The notes under the pieces: model-generated | The model's input: the letters and a program-made list of their open reading frames with translations, nothing else | Told to the model about the DNA's origin: nothing | The model's database searches: none | Assembly (NCBI RefSeq): GCF_021647475.1 | Contig: NZ_JAKIUR010000006.1 | Coordinates: 1 to 64,000, forward strand | Reading direction: 5' to 3' | Origin: Lutibacter sp. | Lineage (GTDB): Bacteria; Bacteroidota; Bacteroidia; Flavobacteriales; Flavobacteriaceae | DNA length: 64,000 nt | In this document: positions 8,630 to 20,100 of the stretch, in pieces | How positions within the stretch are numbered: position 1 is the stretch's first letter | Layout of the letters: each line of letters begins with the position of its first letter | Position numbers and translations under genes: made by a program

Positions 8630-11600
8630 TTTTTATTAGTGTTAATAATTCTATAAATTTGAGTGTTGTTGTTGTTTATTGCCACAATTAAATAGTTTCG
8701 TGTTCCAATTGTTGTCATTTTAATTTCTTTAATTTGAACATTTCCAAAATTTAAACCCAACTCTAAACCGTTTGTTATTTTATTTCCTTCTTGTAATAGG
8801 TAACCCAAATTTCCATCTAATTTTCCTTGATATGGTGGTACTCCAAAAATATTACCCGCTACTAATACTTCATTTAGTCCATCTCCATTAAAATCATCTT
8901 TTAGAAAACTAGTAATGGGTGCTAATTGTAATTGTTCTTCAAAAGGTTTAAAAATAAATTTTCCGTTATTATTTTCTAAATAACCCGATGCTAAATTTGT
9001 TACCGTTTTAAGCTTTACGTTATTTTGCAATTCTTTATCAATAATTTCATCAAAGGTTTTACCAGCAAAATTTTTATAGGTTTTAAATTTTTTAACAAAT
9101 TTATCTCCCAAAACGTGGACAAGTTCGTCTTTGTTATTGACACTGTAATATTTGTCGTTTTTTGCAAAACTTACCAAAGTAACCCAATTTCCATTTTTTA
9201 AAATGTCGCCAACATACATTTTAAGAGGAAAATCATTTGATGCTTTAAATTTGGTGTTTAAACCCCAATTTCCTAATAGATAATCCGTATCCCCATCGCC
9301 ATCAATATCAAAAGGCTGAATGGCTTGCCATAATCCACTGTTATTTTTATTAGAAATTGATTTGGTAATCTCTATGAATTTTCCTTTTTCATTTTCAAAG
9401 AACCTAGGTGTCATCCACTCGCCAACTATAATTAAATCGTCATAACCATCATGATTAAAATCTGTAAAAACGGCATCGGTTAACATCCCAATATTTTGTG
9501 ATAAGGTACTTTTAGAAATGCTAAATTTTCCGTGACCGTTATTCAAAAGTAAATAGGATTTTGGTGATTTTCCAAAGGCATTTGCCACAGCTCTACTGCC
9601 AACAAATAAGTCTAAATCACCATCTTTATCAATGTCGTTTACACGAACAAAAGAACCATTTTCAAAATAATCTGGTAAAGAAGATTCTGCTTTCACAAAA
9701 TAATTTTGTCCATCATTAAAATATAAACGGTCTTTTAAAACTTTCGATTTCTTTGAGAATTCATTACCGCCTGTTACCACAAACAAATCTTTATCACCAT
9801 CATTATCTGCATCAAAAAATAACGCATCAATATCTTCGGAATTAATATCTTTATCAAAAACTGATGATTCTTTTTTATGAATGCCCAAACTGTCTAAAAT
9901 AAAAAATTGAGAATTATGGTGCGTTGCACCACCTACAAAAAGCAATTTGCTTTGTGATTGTATGCCGTTCATAATATCAAAAGCGGGTCCTTGAGTTGAT
10001 AATTTATAAGGTAATAAGGGGTTCATTGAAAATTCCGAAAATCTATTTTCAACATGTTTAATTGTTGTAAAACTTGAATCGATTATTGTTTTAAACAAAG
10101 GCTTTGGTTTTTTAAAAAATAGCCTATAATCTATAAGTTTGTCTCTTTGGCTAGGCGAAAGGACTAAATTCTGATTTGTTTTAACATTAATCAATATTTG
10201 GGTGGTATTATTTGGCCAAATAATACGTAAGGAATCCACTTTTTTTGCAGTATCAAAACCAAAATATAAAACAGGTTCAACTGAAGATTGAAATCCGTGA
10301 GTACTTTGTAAGGCTCTATATTGTAATTGTCCGTTGTTATACGCAAACACCTTTGTTCCTAACGCAAATTTATTTTTAGAAGTTGTTTTAAAACTAAGTT
10401 TTAAGTAAGTTTTATTTTTAGAATTATTTTTTAAAATACTTGGCTTAGTGTTATAATTATTGATAACTAAATCTAAATCGCCATCATTATCTAAATCTGC
10501 GTAAGTGCTACCACTGGATACTGTTGGTGTTTTAGGAAACCAAACTCCTGATTTATCTTCAAATTTTAAGTGATTAGTTCCTTTAAAAATATAGTTGTGA
10601 ACTGCTGCTTTTGGCATTATTTCTAACGCTTTTTCATCATATAATCTTGAAGTGCTAATATTTCGTTTTGTGGCTTTATCTGTAAAAATTTTAAGATAAT
10701 CTAAATCGTTTAAGCGTCTATAAATGCCATTGCTTACAAATAAATCTAATTCTCCATCTAAGTTGAAATCGGCTAATAAAGGTGTCCAACTCCAATCGGT
10801 TGCAGCAACACCTGCAAATAAAGCTACATCAGTAAAATATTGTCCTTGGTGATTAATTTGCAACATATTGCGTGAAAACTGAGGCTTATACCCAAGTTTT
10901 TCTCTTATTTTATGATACTGAGCATCAACATCAGTCAAACTAGATTTAAGATACTTCTCTTGTTCTGGCATCATATCTAAAGTCATAATATCTGGGAAGC
11001 CATCATGATTTATATCTGCAACATCATTTCCCATTGAAAACCTACTTGTTTTACCAAAATGGTTTTTAAGTTGTTCTGTAAATGTCCCATTTTTATTATT
11101 GATGTAATAATAATCGTCTTCGTGAAAATCATTACTAATATATAAATCATCCCAACCATCATTATTAAAATCGGCTACAGCTACGCCCAATCCATAACTA
11201 TTTGGGCCACTATAAATACCTGCTTGTTGGCTTACATTTACAAATTTACCGTTGTCATTTCTGTACAATCTATCTCCGTTTTCTGTACTAATTTTTAATC
11301 GATTTGAAGCAGGTCCAAAAGATAAAGCACTGTGTTTCCCTTCATTCAATAAATACATATCTAAATCACCATCGTGGTCATAATCAAAAAATGCCACATT
11401 GTTGGCTTGGGTTTTGGCATCTAAATTATAATCTGCTGATTGTTCTTTAAAAGTGTTATCGCCTTGATTGATAAATAACTCATTATGACCTTTAAAACCA
11501 TAAATACCAACCACAGCACACACATAAATATCTAATAAGCCATCGCCATTTACATCTGCCATAACAGTCCCAGTATTCCAATCTGATTTACCAGCAACAC

Positions 11601-11904
11601 CTGCTTTATCAGTAATGTCTTCAAATACAAAATTACCTTTGTTGATATATAATTTGTTAGGTGCTTTGTTTGCCGTAAAATAAATATCGGGCAAACCATC
11701 GTTATTAATATCGCCCACAGAAACGCCACCGCCATCATAAAAATACATGTAATCCAATGCATTTAAGGTTTTGGAATCGGTTAAGCTATTTTCAAAAGTG
11801 ATATTAGAATGTTCACTAGAAATTGGCGTAAATAAATTCTTTTCAGAGTCTGTTTTACAGGACGCAAACATTAAAATAACTAGAAAATAAACAAATTTAT
11901 TCAT
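8626..11904 (-). CDS. Long FG-GAP/VCBS lipoprotein with central ASPIC/UnbV domain (1)
   Basis: I start at the ATG at 11904, because a signal peptide with lipobox (MNKFVYFLVILMFASC) follows directly; the longer in-frame start at 11931 adds nine residues. About seven Ca-binding DxNxDG/DxDxDG blades fill the first half (for example DINNDGLPDIYF, DLDNDGDLDLVI). The ASPIC/UnbV domain follows, recognised by GFQSSVEPVLYFGF and DSLRIIWPN. A second set of five blades fills the C-terminal half. The fold predicts two beta-propellers on the outer membrane. Catalysis is unknown; members often neighbour SusC/D loci. It overlaps the upstream paralogue by 8 nt and the downstream gene by 4 nt. Confidence 0.88.
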   Translation of the reverse strand: MNKFVYFLVILMFASCKTDSEKNLFTPISSEHSNITFENSLTDSKTLNALDYMYFYDGGGVSVGDINNDGLPDIYFTANKAPNKLYINKGNFVFEDITDKAGVAGKSDWNTGTVMADVNGDGLLDIYVCAVVGIYGFKGHNELFINQGDNTFKEQSADYNLDAKTQANNVAFFDYDHDGDLDMYLLNEGKHSALSFGPASNRLKISTENGDRLYRNDNGKFVNVSQQAGIYSGPNSYGLGVAVADFNNDGWDDLYISNDFHEDDYYYINNKNGTFTEQLKNHFGKTSRFSMGNDVADINHDGFPDIMTLDMMPEQEKYLKSSLTDVDAQYHKIREKLGYKPQFSRNMLQINHQGQYFTDVALFAGVAATDWSWTPLLADFNLDGELDLFVSNGIYRRLNDLDYLKIFTDKATKRNISTSRLYDEKALEIMPKAAVHNYIFKGTNHLKFEDKSGVWFPKTPTVSSGSTYADLDNDGDLDLVINNYNTKPSILKNNSKNKTYLKLSFKTTSKNKFALGTKVFAYNNGQLQYRALQSTHGFQSSVEPVLYFGFDTAKKVDSLRIIWPNNTTQILINVKTNQNLVLSPSQRDKLIDYRLFFKKPKPLFKTIIDSSFTTIKHVENRFSEFSMNPLLPYKLSTQGPAFDIMNGIQSQSKLLFVGGATHHNSQFFILDSLGIHKKESSVFDKDINSEDIDALFFDADNDGDKDLFVVTGGNEFSKKSKVLKDRLYFNDGQNYFVKAESSLPDYFENGSFVRVNDIDKDGDLDLFVGSRAVANAFGKSPKSYLLLNNGHGKFSISKSTLSQNIGMLTDAVFTDFNHDGYDDLIIVGEWMTPRFFENEKGKFIEITKSISNKNNSGLWQAIQPFDIDGDGDTDYLLGNWGLNTKFKASNDFPLKMYVGDILKNGNWVTLVSFAKNDKYYSVNNKDELVHVLGDKFVKKFKTYKNFAGKTFDEIIDKELQNNVKLKTVTNLASGYLENNNGKFIFKPFEEQLQLAPITSFLKDDFNGDGLNEVLVAGNIFGVPPYQGKLDGNLGYLLQEGNKITNGLELGLNFGNVQIKEIKMTTIGTRNYLIVAINNNNTQIYRIINTNKK

Positions 11905-14900
11905 TAAATTTAAATAATTGAGGCACATCATTATTTGGACCTACCAAAATATATTTTTGCTTTTTATTTTGATTCAATTTAACCATTGTATTTATTTGAC
12001 CTTTTACAAAAAAGCCGGTTTTTTGTGGTGGTTGCCACATGAAATTACCCTTTCCATCTCCAAAATAAACATCACCATAACTGGCATCTTGACGCGTATA
12101 TTGGGTTTTGTAATTATAATTATTTCCCGTAGTAATTAAATCTAAATTACCATCTTTATTAAGATCTAAAACCATAATATTTTTAATGGTTGACATTTGA
12201 GCCCTTATTGGTAATGGTTTTACGGTGAATTTATTATGATTATTTAAAAGTACTACAGATTTAAACGTATTAATTTTTTTAATTAATGACTTGTTTAAAA
12301 TTTCTTTTGAAAACAAATCATTAATTGACATTTTAGCATAATTAGCAAACGTATAATGTTTGTTTTTTATTGAAGTAATTTGAGCTTTTATTTCTTTTAA
12401 TAAATGAACTGGAACATCTTTATTATTAATAGTTCTTGTAAAAACTTGTTCTATAGTACCATTATTATCAAAATCATTAACAAACATTTTAGCAACATGT
12501 GTGCTATCTGCTTTATAAAAAGAATTGTCACCACGATTTCCTAAAATGATATCTAGATCTCCATCATTATCTACATCTGCAACTTTTACACAGTTAAAAT
12601 CACCTGAAATTTTATATAAATCGGTTTTCATTTCTGTTAATTTAGAACCATCATTTTTAAAAATGTAAGGCGACATCCATTTCCCAACTATTACTAAATC
12701 TTTAATTCCATCACTATCCATATCTTTCCAAATAGCATCGGTAATCATACCTAGATTTTTAATTTTTGGTGCTTTTGAAGTGGTAATATTTTTAAAATTA
12801 CCGTGACCATCATTTTCAAGAAGTAAACTTTCAGGGTTCATTCCGTAAATTTCAGGAATACTTAAACTACCAATAAATAAGTCAACATCGCCATCTGAAT
12901 CAAAATCATAAGGTTTTATAACTGCTATATTTGCATGAACGTGTGCTATAATTTTATAATCTCCAAAATGACCTTTGCCATCATTAATGTAAGCTCTTAC
13001 ACCAGTTCTTGCATTTTTAAAATTTCCACCTGAGCCTACCAATAAATCTAGATCCTTATCCTTATCAATATCCACAAAAACGGCATACGTATCTTCAAAA
13101 AAAGTTTCGGTGGAAAATTTCGATAATTTAAAATTACCTGTTTTATCTTGCAAATACAAATGTCCTAATTGCTCATAAGCACCCCCCATATAAATATCGT
13201 CTAAACCATCATTATTAACATCGCCAACAGCTATAGCAGGTCCTTGTTTTGAAAGTTGTTCAGGTGCTAGTCCTTCAAATTCAAAATCATTATAAATATC
13301 TTCTTTATGTGCTAAAAAAGGATGTTTATTTACTTTTTGAAATAAAGTTTTTTGAACAGATTTAATTTCTGGAATATAATTAGAAACGGCATCAGCTGCA
13401 TTTAAGATTAAACTTTGATTGGCAGCAACATTTTTTAGAATTTGTGTTTTTTTATTTGGCCATATTACTTGTAATGAATCTAGCTGGGTAATTTTCCCAA
13501 GTCCAAAATTGAGTACATAATCTACAGAAGATTGAAATCCACGGGCAGGCATACATTCTTGATCAAAAATTTGATTTTTATAAAAAAGTTTAACTCTTGT
13601 GCCTATGGCAAAACGATTTTTAGCTGTTCCATTTAATTTCGTTTTTAAAAAATTGTTTTTCAACTTTTTATTGGTTGTGTTTTCATAAACCAACGTTTTT
13701 TGATTTACATTATTTATAATAATATCTAAATCGCCATCATTATCCAAATCAGCATAAGCAGCACCATTTGAAAAGGTTTTTTTACCAAAGCCCCACTTAT
13801 TTGCCATATTAGTAAAGGTTAAATCATGGTTATTTTTAAACGCATAATTTACAATAGGTGTACTTGGCATTTTATTGATAATGAAATCAATTTCTTCTTT
13901 TTTGCCAGTAAGTGCCATTTTTTGAATAATGCTATTGGCAAAATAATTTAAAAAGTCTTGATTAGTTAAATCATGATAAAGCCCATTGGTAACTAAAATA
14001 TCTTTATAACCATCATTATCCATATCAAAGATAAGGGCTGACCAACTCCAGTCAGTTTGAGCTACACCACTTAAAAAAGCGGTTTCAGAAAAAGTATTAT
14101 TACCATTATTTATCTGCAAGGTGTTTTGCATATATTGATAATAAAAATCACGTTTTAATTTAAGTTGATGTACGCTATAACTTTCAAAATCAGATAGGTT
14201 TTTTAAACGTTCATCACCTTCTTGTAGCATATCATTTACATAAATATCTTGATGGCCATCATTATTAATATCAGCAATATCTGCTCCCATGGAAGACATG
14301 GTTAAGTGTTGAAACTCCTTTTCAATATCCTCTTTAAAAGTGCCATCTCCTTGATTGATATACATATAATCATGTTCATAAAAATCATTACAAACATAAA
14401 TATCTGGTAATAAATCATTATTGAAATCGCCAATATTAATGCCGAGACCAAAGCCTATTAAGCTTCCGTAAATACCGGCTTCTTTACTAACATCAATAAA
14501 CTTTCCATTATCATTTCTTAAAAGTTTATCACCACCACCTTTAAATAATTTTGGCAAAGGCCAGTCTTTATCTCTTAAATTTCTTTTATTAACATAGTTT
14601 AAACTATTAACAGGTATAAAGCTGTTATTTAAAATATAAGCATCTAAATCTCCATCGCCATCATAATCAAAAAAGGCAGTTTGTGTTGTAAAACCATCAT
14701 CATCTAGTCCGTATTTGGCAGCATTTTCAGTAAAAGTTAAATCTTTGTTGTTTATAAAAAGTTCATTACGTCTATTATCACCTTTTTTATTTCCTGCATT
14801 ACTTACATAAATATCTAAATAACCATCGTTATTAATATCCACCATAACCACACCCGTTGACCAAGCATGTCCGCCTTGAGTACCTGACGATACTGTAATA

Positions 14901-15205
14901 TCTTTAAATTTAAAGTTTCCTTCATTTAAAAATAATTTATTTTCTTCTAAATTTGAAATAAGATAGACATCGGGTAAACCATCATTATTAAGATCTCCAA
15001 TACCAACGCCAGCACCATTATAAAAATTACGATAAGAAAAGATATTCATCATTTTAGTATCCAAAATTTTATTTTCAAAATTGATTCCGGTTTCACTTTC
15101 GTTAAGGCTTTTAAAAAGGGTGTCTTTAGAATTAGAAGTTTGTTGATTGCTATTGCAAGCAAAAAAGAGTGGTAAAACGCTTAATAACAGAATTTTTTTA
15201 ATCAT
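11897..15205 (-). CDS. Long FG-GAP/VCBS lipoprotein with central ASPIC/UnbV domain (2)
   Basis: First gene of the leftward operon. The signal peptide ends in a lipobox with Cys17 (VLPLFFACNSN). DxNxDG blades run through residues about 60-520 (DLNNDGLPDVYL, DYDGDGDLDAYI, DLDNDGDLDIII). The ASPIC/UnbV domain lies around 540-620 (ARGFQSSVDYVLNFGLG, DSLQVIWPN), and further blades follow to residue about 1050. It is co-linear with the 8626, 17136 and 38765 proteins, so these are paralogues of one family near 1100 aa. One blade reads DFNNDLLPD, having lost the Gly of its Ca loop. Outer-membrane location is predicted; biochemical function is unknown. Confidence 0.88.
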   Translation of the reverse strand: MIKKILLLSVLPLFFACNSNQQTSNSKDTLFKSLNESETGINFENKILDTKMMNIFSYRNFYNGAGVGIGDLNNDGLPDVYLISNLEENKLFLNEGNFKFKDITVSSGTQGGHAWSTGVVMVDINNDGYLDIYVSNAGNKKGDNRRNELFINNKDLTFTENAAKYGLDDDGFTTQTAFFDYDGDGDLDAYILNNSFIPVNSLNYVNKRNLRDKDWPLPKLFKGGGDKLLRNDNGKFIDVSKEAGIYGSLIGFGLGINIGDFNNDLLPDIYVCNDFYEHDYMYINQGDGTFKEDIEKEFQHLTMSSMGADIADINNDGHQDIYVNDMLQEGDERLKNLSDFESYSVHQLKLKRDFYYQYMQNTLQINNGNNTFSETAFLSGVAQTDWSWSALIFDMDNDGYKDILVTNGLYHDLTNQDFLNYFANSIIQKMALTGKKEEIDFIINKMPSTPIVNYAFKNNHDLTFTNMANKWGFGKKTFSNGAAYADLDNDGDLDIIINNVNQKTLVYENTTNKKLKNNFLKTKLNGTAKNRFAIGTRVKLFYKNQIFDQECMPARGFQSSVDYVLNFGLGKITQLDSLQVIWPNKKTQILKNVAANQSLILNAADAVSNYIPEIKSVQKTLFQKVNKHPFLAHKEDIYNDFEFEGLAPEQLSKQGPAIAVGDVNNDGLDDIYMGGAYEQLGHLYLQDKTGNFKLSKFSTETFFEDTYAVFVDIDKDKDLDLLVGSGGNFKNARTGVRAYINDGKGHFGDYKIIAHVHANIAVIKPYDFDSDGDVDLFIGSLSIPEIYGMNPESLLLENDGHGNFKNITTSKAPKIKNLGMITDAIWKDMDSDGIKDLVIVGKWMSPYIFKNDGSKLTEMKTDLYKISGDFNCVKVADVDNDGDLDIILGNRGDNSFYKADSTHVAKMFVNDFDNNGTIEQVFTRTINNKDVPVHLLKEIKAQITSIKNKHYTFANYAKMSINDLFSKEILNKSLIKKINTFKSVVLLNNHNKFTVKPLPIRAQMSTIKNIMVLDLNKDGNLDLITTGNNYNYKTQYTRQDASYGDVYFGDGKGNFMWQPPQKTGFFVKGQINTMVKLNQNKKQKYILVGPNNDVPQLFKFNE

Positions 15206-15226
15206 ACCTCTAAAAATCTAAAAATT

Positions 15227-15248
15227 AACTAAATCGATTTATTTAGTT
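15227..15248. promoter_or_regulatory. 8-bp-arm palindrome in the leader of the leftward operon
   Basis: AACTAAAT - CGATTT - ATTTAGTT, perfect arms. It lies between the predicted -7 box (15264-15271) and the ATG at 15205, so it could be an operator or an RNA hairpin near the 5' end of the transcript. It lacks the CGAAA/TTTCG core of the other palindromes. Confidence 0.35.
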
Positions 15249-15263
15249 ATTTAATTAAGTTTT

Positions 15264-15298
15264 CAAAAATAGTTAATTATTATTGATTTTTTATTCAA
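15264..15298 (-). promoter_or_regulatory. Promoter of the FG-GAP/GH97/transporter operon
   Basis: On the minus strand, TATTTTTG at 15271-15264 matches TAnnTTTG. A TTG at 15298-15296 lies 24 nt upstream as a possible -33 element. The box is 59 nt before the first gene's ATG. Confidence 0.45.
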
Positions 15299-15358
15299 TT
15301 GAGCTATTTATGAATATAATTTGAATAATTTTTTTTTATAAGAATATAGTTATTTTGG

Positions 15359-15391
15359 TTGCATAAAAACATTATCAATTTTATATCTTTG
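15359..15391 (+). promoter_or_regulatory. Promoter of the rightward 15-38 kb cluster
   Basis: TTG at 15359-15361 and TATCTTTG at 15384-15391 (TAnnTTTG) are separated by 22 nt, a good Bacteroidota sigma factor arrangement. The -7 box is 52 nt before the SusD-like ATG. Confidence 0.6.
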
Positions 15392-15443
15392 TGGTTGAAA
15401 CACTTTTTGTGGAGTTCGTTTACAATTAAAAATCAAATGATTT

Positions 15444-16943
15444 ATGAAATTTAAAAATCTATATCTTATTTTAGGTTTAAGCCTTCTAATAAGTTGCCAA
15501 TCTAAGCAAAAGGAAGATTCTAAAAATGCTGAACCAATTCAAAAACTCACTGAAATAGATGCTTTAACCATGGTTTCAGAAATTTATGATACGTATCAAA
15601 ATTCAGAAGAATTCCTGATAAAAGGTATTTATTATCCCGCTAATTTTTTAAGCCAAGATTTTAATCTTTGGGGTAAAGAAGGGCAATATTTTAAATCTTT
15701 TAACATTCCTGCTTCTTATAAGAATAGTAATAATTATTGGAATTTATCTTATGATGGAATTTATAAGGTGAATAAAGCCTTGATTTTATTAGATAAAATG
15801 GCGAAAGATAAAATTATTACGAAAAAATTGGCTACTAGATTAAAAGCTGAATGTTATTTTAATAGAGGACTAATCTATTATTATTTGGCCAGTAATTTTG
15901 GAAATGTTCCAATAGTTAAAGGTGAAACTTTAGCAGAAAATAAAGAACCTAACGCAAGTCAGGATACAGTTTTTAATTATGTTGTTAAAGATTTTACCAA
16001 AGCAAAAAATAATTTACCTTTTACCTATTCAGAAAAAAAAGATTTAGGTCGTGTTACCAAAGGAGCTGCTTTAGCATATTTAGGTGAATCATATATGTGG
16101 TTGCATCAATATAAAAAAGCCATAACATCATTTGACAAACTAAAAGGACACTACGAATTAATGTCAAATTATTTAGATATTAACGCATTTAAACATCAAA
16201 ACAATAAAGAATCTATTTTAGAAATTCAATTTAATGGAAATGACAATTTAGGTTGGGGAAGAGATAATTACTCTACGTTTATTCAATCTTTTACTTTGCC
16301 AACAGAAGTTGGAGGTGCTGGTTTGGCTTTTGCAAACCCCAAATATGCGAAAAGTTTCGAACGAAATGATCGAAGAGCTAAAGCTACGGTAATTGGACCA
16401 AATCAAAAACATCCCGATGCTAGCATAAATATTTCAAGCTATAATAGTGTTCAAGAAAAATTTAAAGGAATAAATACTTTAGGGACGAGGAAAAACCCTT
16501 GGTTAGGAGATGATGGTAAACGTTCTGGTTATTATAGTGTAAAGTCATGGCGAGCACCGGATCCTAATGCAACTGCTTCAGCCGTATTTAGTAAAGCGAA
16601 TGTTATTTTAATGCGTTATGGTCAAATTTTACTTGATTTAGCTGAATGTAAACTAAAAACTGGAGATGTAAAAGGAGCTCAAAGTTTAATTAACAAAGTC
16701 CGCAAAAGAGCGGGATTAAAACCTGTATTTAAAAACGACATGATGCCAGTGTTATTAAATGAGTATCGTCATGAATTAGCAGGTGAATTTTCGCTTTGGT
16801 ATGTTTTAAGGCGTACAGGAAATCAAATTGAATATATTAAATCAAACTTTAATATTGATATACCAAAGGGTCATGACTTATTACCAATTCCTTCTGAACA
16901 ATTGCACCTAAATAAGTCACTTAAACAAAATTTTGGATACTAA
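15444..16943 (+). CDS. Orphan RagB/SusD-like outer-membrane lipoprotein
   Basis: SusD proteins cap SusC channels and bind the imported ligand at the cell surface. This 499-aa protein has a lipobox (LLISCQSK, Cys18), TPR-like helices with 'RLKAECYFNRGLIYYYLASNFGNVP' spread over about 131-157, and the C-terminal SusD signature 'LLDLAECKLKTGD ... NKVRKRAG', ending in FGY. No SusC gene is adjacent: upstream is a divergent operon and downstream an FG-GAP gene. It may pair with the SusC at 43738 or one elsewhere. A 192-nt gap with its own -7 box separates it from the next gene. Confidence 0.9.
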   Translation: MKFKNLYLILGLSLLISCQSKQKEDSKNAEPIQKLTEIDALTMVSEIYDTYQNSEEFLIKGIYYPANFLSQDFNLWGKEGQYFKSFNIPASYKNSNNYWNLSYDGIYKVNKALILLDKMAKDKIITKKLATRLKAECYFNRGLIYYYLASNFGNVPIVKGETLAENKEPNASQDTVFNYVVKDFTKAKNNLPFTYSEKKDLGRVTKGAALAYLGESYMWLHQYKKAITSFDKLKGHYELMSNYLDINAFKHQNNKESILEIQFNGNDNLGWGRDNYSTFIQSFTLPTEVGGAGLAFANPKYAKSFERNDRRAKATVIGPNQKHPDASINISSYNSVQEKFKGINTLGTRKNPWLGDDGKRSGYYSVKSWRAPDPNATASAVFSKANVILMRYGQILLDLAECKLKTGDVKGAQSLINKVRKRAGLKPVFKNDMMPVLLNEYRHELAGEFSLWYVLRRTGNQIEYIKSNFNIDIPKGHDLLPIPSEQLHLNKSLKQNFGY

Positions 16944-17108
16944 TTTTTTAAGAATTCAATTGTTGTTGTTTGATTAAAATATTGAAGATTAGGAATATGT
17001 TTCTTTTTTAATTTAACAAACATTAATGAAATGTTAACAGGAACTTAACGAAAGATTAAAAAGCCTTTATTAGAAAGGAATAGCAAGGTTTTATCGAGTA
17101 ATTTTAAT

Positions 17109-17116
17109 TAAATTTG
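17109..17116 (+). promoter_or_regulatory. -7 box before the FG-GAP/cytochrome operon
   Basis: TAAATTTG matches TAnnTTTG, 19 nt before the ATG at 17136. No convincing -33 TTTG is seen. It suggests that the genes from 17136 on can be transcribed separately from susD. Confidence 0.4.
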
Positions 17117-17135
17117 TGCCTAAAATTAATTATAA

Positions 17136-20100
17136 ATGAGCGTAGTGAAACCGGTAGGAATTCTATTAATTTTATTTTCTTTTTTTGTAGCCTGTAACTC
17201 TTCGGAACCTTCAAGTAAAAGGACCTTGTTTGTCTCTGAACTTCCTGAACAAACAGGAGTCGATTTTACCAATATTGTTACGGAATCCGATAGCTTAAAT
17301 TATTTTAAATTTCCATATATCTACATGGGTGGTGGAGTGTCTATTGGTGATATAAATAATGACGGACTTCAAGACATTTTCTTTACCTCAAATCAAAATA
17401 CAAACAAACTCTATCTTAACAAAGGTCATTTAAAATTTGAGGATATTACTGCTAAAGCAAACTTAGCTGGAAATAAATTATGGAATACAGGAGTAACCAT
17501 GATTGATATTAATAATGATGGTTTTTTGGATATATATGTCAGTGTTTCTGGATTAACTCAAAACAGAAAAAATCAATTATACATTAATAATGGAGATTTA
17601 ACTTTTACTGAAGAAGCAGAAAAATATGGAATTGCCGATAATGGAAATTCTACACAAGCAAGTTTTATAGATTATGACCACGATGGAGATTTAGATCTTT
17701 ATGTGGCAAATTATCCACCAAATAAAACTAGTGCACCTATTGTGTTTTATAAGAGGAAAATGGATAATCCCACCTTAGAAGAATCTGATCATTTATATCG
17801 AAATAATGGTAATAATACCTTTACAGATGTTACCAAAGAAGCGGGGATTTTAAATTTTGGATTAGCCTTAAGTGTTAGTATTGGCGATTTTAACCAAGAT
17901 GGTTGGCCTGATATTTATGTTTCCAATGATTTTACTTCACCCGATTACTTTTATATAAACACAAAAGATGGTCATTTTAAGGAAATGGCGAAAGAAAGTT
18001 TTAAACATATTACCTTATACGGAATGGGCTCTGATGTTGGCGATTATAATAATGATGGCTGGTTAGATATGGTTCAACTAGATATGACTGCTGCAGATAA
18101 CAGAAGATTAAAAGCAAATATGTCTGGGATGAATTTAGAATCTTTTTGGGAAATTGTAAACGATGGCATGCACTATCAATATATGCAAAATAGCCTTCAG
18201 TTAAATAGAGGATTAGATGCTAAAGGGAATTTAATGTTTAGTGAAACCTCTAGAATTGCAGGTATTTCGTCAACAGATTGGAGTTGGTCTGCCTTATTTG
18301 CTGATTTAGATAATGATGGTTGGAAAGATATATATGTAACCAATGGTTCACGTCGTGATGTTAATAATACCGATTATTTTAAGCAACTTCAAAAAAAGAG
18401 CCGTTTCTTAAAATTATCTATGGATGATATCAAAAATATTCCTTCTGAAAAAATTGAAAATTATGCTTTTAAAAATAATAGAGACTTAACATTTACAGAT
18501 GTTTCCAAAAAATGGGGACTTAATTTAAAAGGCTTTTCAAATGGAATGGCTTATGGCGATTTAGATAATGATGGCGATTTAGATATTGTTATTAATAATA
18601 TTGATTCTATTGCTACCATTTATAAGAATAGAGATAATGAAACCAATAAAAATCATTATTTAAGATTTAAGTTAAATGGTCCAAAATCAAATTTAAATGG
18701 ATTAGGCACTAAAATTAAAATTCAAAATAAAAGTAAAATACAGTTTCAAGAATTGTATTTAACTCGTGGATTTCAATCTTCTGTAGAACCTTTCATTCAT
18801 TTTGGATTAGGAAATTTAGAAAAAGTAGATAGTGTAAGTGTTGTTTGGCCTGATGGAAAATCGCAATTATTGACGAATCTTAAAACCGATAAAGTTTATA
18901 TTTTAAATTATAAAGAGGCTGTTGAAAATCAGTCAAAAGCCACTAAAAAAACAACAAAATTATTTAGAAACATCACTGCAGAAAATCTAATTTCTTTTAC
19001 CCATCAAGAAGTTAAATCAGATGATTATCTTAAACAACCATTATTACCTTATAGTTTTTCAAATTTAGGACCAAAAATGGCAAAAGCCGATGTAAATAAT
19101 GATGGATTAGATGATATTTTTATTGGAAATGGTTCAGGTTTTGCAAGTGCTTTATTTTTACAACAAACCAATGGTACTTTTAAATTAGCGATAAATAAAG
19201 CGTTTGATGAAGATAAAAAATTCGAAGATATGGGTGCCGCCTTTTTTGATGCAGATGGTGATGGTGATCAAGATTTATATGTGGTAAGCGGCAGCTATGA
19301 ATTTAATATAAACTCACCTTATTTACAAGATAGATTGTATTTAAATAACGGCAAAGGGACTTTTACAAAAAGCAATAATCTACCAATTGTAAATACTAGT
19401 GGCTCAGTGGTTAAACCTGCTGATTTTGATAATGATGGCGATGTAGATTTATTTGTGGGTGGTAGAGTTGTTCCAGGAAAATATCCATTACCAGCCAAGA
19501 GTTATATTTTACAAAATAATGGAAAAGGTATTTTTACAGATGTAACAGAAAAAGTTGCTCCTCAATATACAAAGTTGGGAATGGTAACAGATGCTATTTG
19601 GACCGATTATAACAATGATAAAAAACTCGATTTAATTGTAATTGGAGACTGGATGCCTATTTCAATATTTGAAAACAACGGCAATAAATTTGTGAATAAA
19701 ACCAAAGAAGCTAATTTGCAAAATTCAACTGGCTGGTGGTCAAGTATCGCTCAAGGCGATTTTGATAAAGATGGTGATATGGATTATATTGTTGGAAACC
19801 TTGGTTTAAATTATAAATCTAAAGCTACTATAAAAGAACCTTTTGAAGTATATGCAAAAGATTTCGACAACAACGGTTCTCTTGATATTGTTTTAAGTTA
19901 TTACAACGAAGGTAAATTATATCCGGTAAGAGGTCGTTCTTGCTCATCACAACAAAATTCTGAAGTTGCTAAGAAATTCCCTAGCTATAATCAATTTTCG
20001 GTTGCTGATGTTACCGAAGTTTACGGCAAAGACGAATTAAAAAACGCCTTGCATTATCAAGCCAAAAATTTTGCTAGTGGCTACTTAGAAAATTTAGGAA

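Noticed and set aside
8700..15100. Regularly spaced near-identical DNA words (ccatcattatc..., aaatcaccatc...) resembling a repeat array
   Set aside because: They encode the DxNxDG calcium loops of FG-GAP blades on the minus strand. Spacing varies and lies within intact coding frames, so this is not CRISPR or satellite DNA.
16348..16359. CGAAAAGTTTCG, same core as the 1982-2001 palindrome
   Set aside because: It lies within the SusD-like coding sequence (codons for AKSFE) with no promoter nearby, so chance is more likely than an operator.
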